Assembly: GCA_049515555.1 (NCBI GenBank)
Contig: JBEKTY010000044.1
Coordinates: 1-48,514 of the forward strand
Source: JBEKTY01 sp049515555
GTDB lineage: Bacteria; Planctomycetota; Planctomycetia; Pirellulales; Thermoguttaceae
Direction of reading: 5' to 3'
DNA length: 48,514 nt
In this document: positions 9,301-16,031 of the stretch, piece after piece
How the letters are laid out: the number at the start of each line of letters is the position of its first letter
Position numbering within the stretch: the first letter of the stretch is position 1
Notes under the pieces: model-generated
What the model was told of the DNA's origin: nothing
The model's input: only the letters and a program-made list of their open reading frames with translations
Database searches by the model: none
Translations under genes and position numbers: made by a program

Positions 9301-9965
9301 ACCACGACCTCGAACACTTCTATGACCACCAGAAGCCGACCTGGGACAAGCTGCGCAAGGCCGCAGACCGGTTCCAGTTGAACCGCATGGAACTGGATCG
9401 GGACGCTCAGGCGGCCCCAGCGTTGCAGCGGATGCAAGAGATCCTCCAGGCCCCGAGCCCCTATGGGATTATCAAAGAGGCCGAGGGGCTGGTCGGCACG
9501 GTAGAGGCCGTCAACACGGCCTTGGTAACCAGGCGGCGTGGCGAGGCCCTGGCGAAAATCGACCAGGGCCTCGCCGAGGTCAATAAGGAACTGGATGCAT
9601 CGGAGGCGGATACAAGCCTTCGTACCGTCTGCTTGAGGCCGCTGGAGACATTGCGAAGGCAGGTGGAGCGTCAGGAGAGCGTAGCTCACATTAGTCAAGC
9701 CGAGCAGGAGGCCGTCCAGGCGGCCGATGCAGCGATGGCGAAGATCGAGGAAGCGGCAAAGAAGCCAACGCCCCAACCGGCGGCAAGCAATCCGCCGTCG
9801 GGGCCGCCGAAGCCCGCCGTGAAGCCCCGCTGCGTTGTCAAAGCGGCGGATCTGGTGACCTCCAGCTATTTGGAGACATCGGGCGATGTGAACCAGTTCA
9901 TCGAGCAGCTTCGGAAGCGGCTCGACCAGGCAATTGCTTCCGGCCAGCGGATTCAGATCAGATAG
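6366..9965 (+). CDS. brxC: BREX system P-loop ATPase BrxC
   Basis: A large ATPase of about 1,199 residues (BrxC/PglY group), the motor component of type 1 BREX. It begins with the characteristic IQNLFERDIFRPINGVVKA segment, has a Walker A motif GFFGSGKSH at about residues 79-87 and a Walker B strand VVFLVDEVGQF at about 265-275. The rest is helical, with a proline/alanine-rich linker at about 1131-1155 before a short C-terminal domain. Two starts are possible: a GTG at 6366 overlapping brxB, or an ATG at 6378; both are in frame. The length is normal for the family (about 1,150-1,250). It is complete, unlike the downstream pglX. Confidence 0.95.
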   Translation: MRQDMQIQNLFERDIFRPINGVVKAQQLDEFSVWQELDEFVLTKELDKHFRKFLSVFLDAIDHANDPTVIAKIGVWISGFFGSGKSHFLKILAYLLANGVHSYEGQSKKAVEFFEDKIKDEMLKGDVKRAVASHTDVILFNIDSKVDSKAGREAILAVFLKVLNEMQGYDGDHPHVAHMERYLEGKGKLDAFKAAYQELTGEEWAKERDAYEFNRDQVVEAYCRTLGQSRESAEKWVDNAEGNFKLTVENFAKWLKEYLDSKGPDHRVVFLVDEVGQFIGTDGHLMLSLQTIIEELGATCGGRAWVIVTSQEEIDKVIGELRTAAANDFSKIQGRFNTRLSLSSANVDEVIQARLLAKRAEVEDELKGVFTTKGDILKNQLTFTSCGMTLKPYQDADDFSKNYPFAPYQFQLLQKVFEQIRKVGATGLHLAKGERSMLDAFQSAGKAVALQEVGVLVPLYEFYPSIESFLDTSVKRTIDQAGENPSLLPFDIRLLQVLFLIRYVEEIKSNVDNLVTLCIDQIDADKLALRRQIEESLGRLEKETLISRNGDLYFFLTNEERDISREIKGTDLASGEEATTLGDILFSDVLKTKWKHRYSVNKMDFSFVGIVDMHPIGRRMEGNLVVSVISPLADDYDLSSDQRCLLESTSESGQVLIRLRDNDELGRELRAYVKTERYLRTKSDTGLPDATKTILRHNADDNRKRRERLAVLLGEMLVEASYFVAGQPLQQRAAGPGLALDAALEYLITNTFTKMGYLKHLNPEPPKEIQAILRANDIAQQTLALNMEEANPQAIDDLRNYVELCHKTSRQIVLHEMLEKRYSIRPYGWPDMEVMILVARLLVLGEISLAIEGGLVPLEKAYDLLTTPGRWRKTTIIKRHTADPAALQKARNLGREVFSEMGPDGEDGLFACLKAKLQGWETSLSGYKPLAETGNYPGRDEISEGLSVIRALLACDDSFKFIERFNERRDDLLQLSENYHDLEHFYDHQKPTWDKLRKAADRFQLNRMELDRDAQAAPALQRMQEILQAPSPYGIIKEAEGLVGTVEAVNTALVTRRRGEALAKIDQGLAEVNKELDASEADTSLRTVCLRPLETLRRQVERQESVAHISQAEQEAVQAADAAMAKIEEAAKKPTPQPAASNPPSGPPKPAVKPRCVVKAADLVTSSYLETSGDVNQFIEQLRKRLDQAIASGQRIQIR

Positions 9966-9979
9966 GGATCGAGTGCGAA

Positions 9980-10336
9980 ATGAAAGTGCTTCGCCATGAA
10001 GAGCGGACTTTGGAGGTTGAACCGGCGACCTGGGCCGAGATTCTCCGCTTCCTGTTAACGTCTGGCTGGCAGCCGACCCTGCCGATTGCCCGGCTGTTAG
10101 GGGACTGTGCGGTGAAGAAGGAGGATGCTTTGGCGTTGGCCGCCGCTGGTCGGATTGTTCTTGAGGAGACAATGAAAGACCCGCTTGCCGCCTACTCGGT
10201 CATCAAGTTCGACATGGGGAAGCTTGCCGAAATCGTGAAATTTGCATCTGAAGGCGAGTTCACGATCAGCACCCCGCCGCTCCCTGTGGGGTGGCGGCGA
10301 AGCTACCCACGATGGCCCAGCGAGTGGCTGACGTAA
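9980..10336 (+). pseudogene. Small hypothetical protein between brxC and pglX, 3' end lost
   Basis: A frame starting at an ATG at 9980, 14 bases after brxC, encodes about 97 coherent residues (MKVLRHEERTLEVEPATWAE ... FASEGEFTIS). It then runs through a junction near 10270-10290 into pglX sequence in the wrong frame and stops at 10334-10336. The tail PLPVGWRRSYPRWPSEWLT is therefore not native. The family is not recognised. The true C-terminus, the intergenic region and the first half of pglX appear to have been removed by one deletion. Confidence 0.45.
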
Positions 10337-12519
10337 TCGCAAGCGGCGGGATGCTGGAGAAGCCGATGGCGAGAGTGTTTCGACCGCTCGTTGAACAAGC
10401 TCAGATGCTTTCACGGCAGTACGATGCGGTCGTGGCCAATCCACCGTATATGGGCGCTAGAAGTGGCATGAACTCGCTTTTGAAGTCATTCGTGAATGAC
10501 ATCTATCCACACACAAAATCTGATCTATATGCCATGTTTCTTGAGCGTGGGATCAGACTTACCAAGCCATTCGGATACAACGCAATGGTGACAATGCATG
10601 GATGGATGTTTCTCGCATCGTATGAGCAAATGCGAAATGATATTCTCACCCGTGGAACTATAAGTTCGCTCGCCCACCTGGGACCACGAGCGTTCGGAGC
10701 GATCTCTGGCGAAGTGGTGCAAGTGGCTGCTCTAGCTCTCATCAATGGTCATGTCGTGGGGTATCGTCCCAGTTTCTTGCGACTGATTGACGGTGAAGAG
10801 GATCAAAAGCGAGACGGCCTTCGCAGACAAATAAATCTATTTAGTGACATAGTACAAGACGATTTTTGCTCAATTCCAGGATGTCCGATTGCGTATTGGG
10901 TGAGTGCCCCAATTAGGGCTGCATTCTCAACGGCACCCCTTCTCGGCACAATAGCGGATGCTAAACAAGGAATGGCAACATCCAATAATGGCCGATTTCT
11001 ACGTTACTGGCACGAGGTCGCATTTGACGACGTGTGCTTTGGCTGCACGAGCAGTGAAGAATCAACACGGAGGCCGGAAAAGTGGTATCCGTACAACAAG
11101 GGAGGGAGTTTCCGGCGATGGTATGGCAACAATGAGTATGTCGTGAATTGGAAGCACGATGGACAGGAGCTACGTGCGTTTGTCGGTGAAATCAATCGCC
11201 TGCACCCAGGGGGGAGGTTGAAGAACCAGGAGTATTACTTCCGCAAGAACATCACTTACTCGGCATTGTCGAGTGGACTATTTGGCTGTCGCTATAACGA
11301 GCCGGGGTTCTTGTTCGACACAAAAGGATCGTGCATTTTTGTGTCTGATAGTAGCCTGGAGCCGCTGATAGGTTACCTGAATTCTGTTGTTGCACAGGAG
11401 TTTCTTGACATCTTATGCCCTACGCTTGACTATAGCTCTATCGGAATCAACCGACTCCCGGTGAAGTTGTCAAATGCCAGTAGGCAAGTCGTATGCAACC
11501 TTCTGAGGTTAGCGAAGGAGGACTGGGACGAACTTGAGGAGTCATGGGACTTTCGAGGCATGAGAATGCTCAGCGCAAGGTCTGATGCGACATCGAACGT
11601 GCAAGAGTCTTGGGCTCAATGGGATACTATATGCCGTGACCGACGGCAGGAAGTGGTTGAACTGGAGAAACATAATAACCGCATTGTTGTCGATAGTTTT
11701 GGCCTACAGAACCAACTATCATCCGAGGTGTCCGACGATCAGATCACCCTTTACCGGCCCAACCGTGAGGAAGATATCAAGCGGCTACTCTCGTATTCCA
11801 TCGGCTGCATGATGGGTCGGTACAGCCTCGACAAGCCAGGGTTAATCTATGCCCACAGGGGCAACAATGGTTTCGATCCCAGCCAGTACAGGACATTTCC
11901 GGCGGACCAGGACGGCATCATGCCCCTGACCGATACTACTTGGTTCGACAACGATGCGACGAATCGGGTCATCCAGTTTATCGGGGTGGCATGGCCGAAG
12001 GAACATCTTGAGGAGAACTTGCAGTTCATTGCCGACAGCCTCGGCCCAAGTAAGGACGAGCAGCCACGGGATACGATCCGCCGGTATCTGGCCCAGGAGT
12101 TCTTCAAGCACCACCTCAAGACCTATAAACGACGGCCGATCTACTGGCTTTTTTCCAGCGGCAGGCAGCGGGCCTTTCAGTGCCTCGTCTACCTGCACCG
12201 CTACAATGAGGGCACCCTATCCCGAATGCGAACAGAGTACGTCATCCCACTTCAGGGCAAAGTCTCGGCCCGGATTGAGCAGTTGGCCGGTGACATCGAC
12301 GCTGCAACGTCCACCGCTTTCCGGTCCAAGGTGAGCAAGGAGCGGGACAAGCTCATCAAGCAGCAGGCCGAACTGCAAGCCTTCGATGAGAAGCTGCGGC
12401 ACTACGCCGACCTGCGGATCACCCTGGACCTGGATGACGGCGTGAAGGCCAATTACGGCAAGTTCGGCGACGTGCTGGCCGAGGTGAAGGCGGTGACGGG
12501 TGGAAAGGAAGAGGAGTAG
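10291..12519 (+). pseudogene. pglX: BREX-1 adenine methyltransferase PglX, lacking its N-terminal half
   Basis: PglX normally has about 1,200 residues and methylates adenine at the BREX recognition site to mark self DNA; it is also needed for restriction. Here only about 742 residues are present. Recognisable pglX sequence starts abruptly at AAKLPTMAQRVADVIASGG (about 10294) and runs through the catalytic motif VVANPPYMG (about 10432-10458), the target-recognition region and the C-terminal helical part. The N-terminal domain with the SAM-binding motif (usually DPACGSG-like) is absent from the window. The frame is open back to 10252 with only a GTG at 10291 as start. The product could not bind SAM in the usual way, so it is probably inactive. 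Base composition falls in the middle (about 10500-11750), consistent with a swapped target-recognition domain. Confidence 0.85.
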
Positions 12520-12622
12520 CCACGGATAGAACACCGATGAAACACAGACAGGAAAGAAAAGACATGGGGATCGAGTGCAGGGAGCCGTTCAATCCGTGTT
12601 TGATCCGTGTCCCATCTGTGGC
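12519..12622. repeat. Inverted repeat built from CACRGATnnAA units
   Basis: The arms at 12519-12548 and 12593-12622 (reverse complement) match at 24 of 30 positions. Each arm is made of about three 11-base units of the type CACRGATnnAA. The left arm begins in the pglX stop codon and the right arm ends 12 bases before the start of the kinase gene. Similar interspersed ACACGGAT-type repeats are widespread in Planctomycetota, Verrucomicrobiota and Acidobacteriota genomes. The structure could form a hairpin in RNA between pglX and the downstream genes and act as a partial terminator or stability element. Confidence 0.6.
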
Positions 12623-12634
12623 AAGAGAATCGCA

Positions 12635-13222
12635 ATGAATCCCAACGCCTATATCATCGCAGGACCGAACGGGGCGGGAAAAACGACCTTCGCCCGTGAG
12701 TTCCTGCCCCGATATGCCCACTGCCGAGAGTTTCTCAACGCCGATCTCCTGGCGGCTGGGCTGTCGCCGTTCGATCCCGACACCGCCGCTGTGGCTGCCG
12801 GGCGATTGCTGCTAACACGCATGAAAGAAATGGTCCAACAGAGGCGGGATTTTGGGTTCGAGACGACCCTGGCCGGCAAGACCTATGGGCCGATGTTGCA
12901 GAAGATGCGTGCTGCCGGCTATGTGTTGCACCTCTTCTATCTCTGGTTGCCAACCGTGAACTTGGCCATTTCCCGTGTGGCGCATCGGGTACAACAAGGA
13001 GGGCATAACGTGCCCGAGTCAGCGATCCGCCGCCGTTTCGACGTTGGGCAGCGGAACCTTGTCCGACTGTACCTGCCCCTGTTCGATTCCTGGCAGATTT
13101 TCGACAACTCCACACTCCAGCCACGCACGATTGCCCGCTTTGACGGCGTTGAATGTGACGTGCTGGATGCTGAACTCTACGCACGTATCCTTCAGCCCGC
13201 ACAAGGAGCACATGATGAATAG
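12635..13222 (+). CDS. P-loop kinase of the zeta-toxin-like group
   Basis: A protein of 195 residues. The N-terminus MNPNAYIIAGPNGAGKTTFA contains a Walker A motif GPNGAGKTT, followed by EFLNADLLAAGLSPFDPDTAA, FGFETTLAG and a helical lid with paired arginines (AIRRRFDVGQRNLVRLYLP). This is the pattern of the zeta toxin/AAA_33 group, whose members phosphorylate UDP-N-acetylglucosamine or other small substrates. It sits inside the BREX operon between pglX and pglZ. Upstream in-frame ATGs lie within the inverted repeat; the ATG at 12635 begins exactly at the domain. Its stop overlaps the next small gene, which suggests a coupled pair. Whether it is toxic here is not known. Confidence 0.75.
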   Translation: MNPNAYIIAGPNGAGKTTFAREFLPRYAHCREFLNADLLAAGLSPFDPDTAAVAAGRLLLTRMKEMVQQRRDFGFETTLAGKTYGPMLQKMRAAGYVLHLFYLWLPTVNLAISRVAHRVQQGGHNVPESAIRRRFDVGQRNLVRLYLPLFDSWQIFDNSTLQPRTIARFDGVECDVLDAELYARILQPAQGAHDE

Positions 13223-13400
13223 CGAACGTCCCGAAGAAAACACCCTTGCACAGCAAGCGGAAAACGCCCTGCAAGAAGCGGCGCAGAAGGTTGCCGCAGA
13301 AGCCCGCCGAACCAACGGTACGGTGGTCGTCTGGCAGCAGGGAGCGGTGGTCGAGATCCCCGCCGATCAGTTGCCGCCGACACCCGCCCCGGCTGAGTGA
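13212..13400 (+). CDS. Small acidic protein paired with the kinase
   Basis: A protein of 62 residues (starts possible at 13212 or 13215), beginning MMNSERPEENTLAQQAENAL and ending PADQLPPTPAPAE. The first half is a predicted amphipathic helix rich in Ala, Glu and Gln, then a short strand-like GTVVVWQQGAVVEIP segment. It overlaps the kinase stop by 11 bases and ends 3 bases before pglZ. Its position suggests a cognate partner or antitoxin, but no antitoxin family is recognised. Similar small frames sit beside zeta-like kinases in other planctomycete genomes, to my knowledge without assigned function. Confidence 0.55.
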   Translation: MMNSERPEENTLAQQAENALQEAAQKVAAEARRTNGTVVVWQQGAVVEIPADQLPPTPAPAE

Positions 13401-13403
13401 GCC

Positions 13404-16031
13404 ATGGACACCAAGCAGATCGAAACCGCCCTGGTGAAGTTGTTCGACGAGGAAGGGCAGCGGATCGTCTTTTGGAACGATCCAGAGCAGGAATTCCTGT
13501 CCTTCATGAACGGTCTGCCGATGTTCTTTCTCGAAGGGGTCAAGGTGCTGCGATTGGACCGGATGGGGGCGTTGGAGGCCAAGATCCGTATCGAGCGGGA
13601 AGACCCGACCGGCAAGTACCTCGTCTACGCCCCATCCGAGGAGCCGGAATACGACAAGGACTGGCTCCTGGACGTGCGGCTCTACGGCCGCAGCTTCCGT
13701 GCCGACCGGGCGTCGATCATCCTTACGGAACTGGGCCTTGCCAACCAGTCCCTCCGGGAGCATCTGGCCCTGCGCCGCAAATTCTTCGATAACAAGGAAC
13801 GGCTCCAGAAACTCAAAAAGGTGGTCGCCGCCGCCGACACCGACGCCGATATCGACCGGAAGATTCTCGCCGTTGTCGTAGGGGCCGAGGTGCCCGAGTG
13901 GTTCAACATCATCCAGACCATATTCCACGCCTTCGTTGAAGGCTGCAACGGTGAGGAGGTCAACCTGGATGTACCGCCCCCGCTTTGGGAGCAGGTCGAG
14001 AAGTACGAACTGGAGAAGCCATTCTGGGCGATGACGAAGTCGCTGTTCGGTTACATCGACGACAACCCGAGCCTGCGGAACTTTCTGATCCGGCTGTTGG
14101 TGACCGACTATGCCCATCACCTCAAGGCAGAGATGCCGCTGCCGCTACAGCACCTTGTACTCTCCCGATCCGGGATGCCCAACGCCGTGGTCTGCTTGGC
14201 CCAGTGGCGGGACAGCGGGGGCCGGGCGGCCAGTTACGACCGCCTTTCGGCGGTCGTAGCAGGGCGGTTGAACCTGGAAAGCTACCCGCTGATGCGGGAC
14301 ATCGACAGCCTGATGGACGTGATGACCTTCCTTGACGTGGAGAAGGCCATCGTCCGATGCCTGCGGGACCGGGTTGCCTCGACGGCCGATACGATGAACG
14401 CCGAGGAGGTCGGCCAGATCGCCACTCGGCGGCAGGCTGGGCACTGGGCGTCCCTCGGCGTGCCCGGCGATGCTGATGTTCCCCGCCCCGCCCTCCATGC
14501 CGTCTACGACGCCCTGGTGGCGGCGGCCGATTTCTTCGCCCTGCGCAACCGGCACCGGCAGGGATTTGACATCGATACGGCCGAGGCGATGTACCGGGCC
14601 TACGAGGCCGAACTGTTCCGGTTCGACCAACTCTACCGGCATTTCTGTGAAGCGGCCGATATCGTGGAGGTGAAGAACTGGGACGTGCTAAAGAAGCTGC
14701 GGGAGCAGGTGGAATCCTGCTATACCAACTGGTATATCTCCGGTCTGGCGCTGAAGTGGGGCAAATTCGTCGAGCCGCTGCTGGCAAAGTGGCAGATCGG
14801 CGGGCTGCCGAACCAGCACCAGTTCTACGAAAACAACGTCGCACCCCGACTTGAGGAGGCCGAACGGCGCAGGAGCTTCGTCATCGTCAGTGACGCCTTC
14901 CGCTACGAGGCGGCCGAGGAACTGTGCCGGGAACTGAACGGGACGTATCGCTTCGAGGCCGAGCTTGGTTCGCAATTGGGCGTCCTGCCGTCCTACACGG
15001 CCCTGGGGATGGCCAGCCTGCTGCCGCACACGACGATCACCTACAAGCTCAACGGCGACGTGCTGGCAGATGGCAAGGCCACTTCATCGACGGCCTATCG
15101 GGACGCCATTCTGAGTTGTGTTGACGGCATGGCGGTCAAGGCCGAAGACCTCCTGGCAAAAAAGAAGGACGAGGGGCGGGAATTCGTCAGTGGCAAACGG
15201 CTGGTGTACATCTTCCACAATGCCATCGACGCCATTGGAGACAAGGCCGAGACGGAAAAGGACACGTTCGAGGCCGTCCGCAAGGCGATCAACGAACTCG
15301 CCACGCTGGTCTCCTACATCATCAACAACCTCAACGGACATTACATTGTCATTACCGCCGACCACGGCTTCCTGTTTTCCGAAGCGGCCCCCGGCGAGCC
15401 GGAAAAGAGCAACCTGCCCAACGAACCGCCCGGCACCGTGAAGGCGAAAAAACGATACCTGATCGGGCTCGACCTGGGCGACGACGGCAGGGTGTGGCAT
15501 GGATCGACCAGCGCCACGGCCAACGCTGAAGGTAACATGGAGTTCTGGATTCCCAAGGGGGCCAACCGTTTCCATTTCAGCGGGGCCAAGAGGTTCATCC
15601 ACGGTGGGGCCATGCTCCAGGAAATCGTCGTTCCAGTCGTCACCGTGCGGCACATCAAGGGCAAGTCGGTCGAAGAGACCAAGACTAAGCGAGTGGCCGT
15701 CCATGTGCTGGGCATGAACCACCGGATTACCACCTCCCGGCATCGCTTCGAGTTGATCCAGACGGAAGCCGTCAGCGACCGGATGAAGCCGATCACCTTG
15801 AAGGTGGCAATCTATGAGGGCGAGGAGCCGGTGACCAGCATCGAATCGGTCACGTTCGACAGCACATCAGACAACATCGACGAGCGGAAGAAGTGGGTGT
15901 ATCTGACGCTCCAGGAGCGGCAGTACGACAGGAAGACCCCGTACCGGCTGGTGCTGCGAGATGCCGAGACCGGCATCGAGCAGCAGAGCGTGCCGGTCAT
16001 CATTGATAGGGCGTTCAGCGATGACTTCTAA
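13404..16031 (+). CDS. pglZ: BREX-1 phosphatase-like protein PglZ (type A)
   Basis: A protein of 875 residues, the normal length for type A PglZ, the signature gene of all BREX systems. It belongs to the alkaline-phosphatase superfamily; metal-binding signatures visible are VIVSDAFRYEAAEEL at about residues 493-507 and VITADHGFLF at about 649-658. The N-terminus MDTKQIETALVKLFDEEG and the IVFWNDPEQEF segment are typical. PglZ has been shown in other systems to have metal-dependent nuclease or phosphodiesterase activity. Its start follows the small acidic gene by 3 bases and its stop overlaps the brxL start by 11 bases. Confidence 0.95.
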   Translation: MDTKQIETALVKLFDEEGQRIVFWNDPEQEFLSFMNGLPMFFLEGVKVLRLDRMGALEAKIRIEREDPTGKYLVYAPSEEPEYDKDWLLDVRLYGRSFRADRASIILTELGLANQSLREHLALRRKFFDNKERLQKLKKVVAAADTDADIDRKILAVVVGAEVPEWFNIIQTIFHAFVEGCNGEEVNLDVPPPLWEQVEKYELEKPFWAMTKSLFGYIDDNPSLRNFLIRLLVTDYAHHLKAEMPLPLQHLVLSRSGMPNAVVCLAQWRDSGGRAASYDRLSAVVAGRLNLESYPLMRDIDSLMDVMTFLDVEKAIVRCLRDRVASTADTMNAEEVGQIATRRQAGHWASLGVPGDADVPRPALHAVYDALVAAADFFALRNRHRQGFDIDTAEAMYRAYEAELFRFDQLYRHFCEAADIVEVKNWDVLKKLREQVESCYTNWYISGLALKWGKFVEPLLAKWQIGGLPNQHQFYENNVAPRLEEAERRRSFVIVSDAFRYEAAEELCRELNGTYRFEAELGSQLGVLPSYTALGMASLLPHTTITYKLNGDVLADGKATSSTAYRDAILSCVDGMAVKAEDLLAKKKDEGREFVSGKRLVYIFHNAIDAIGDKAETEKDTFEAVRKAINELATLVSYIINNLNGHYIVITADHGFLFSEAAPGEPEKSNLPNEPPGTVKAKKRYLIGLDLGDDGRVWHGSTSATANAEGNMEFWIPKGANRFHFSGAKRFIHGGAMLQEIVVPVVTVRHIKGKSVEETKTKRVAVHVLGMNHRITTSRHRFELIQTEAVSDRMKPITLKVAIYEGEEPVTSIESVTFDSTSDNIDERKKWVYLTLQERQYDRKTPYRLVLRDAETGIEQQSVPVIIDRAFSDDF

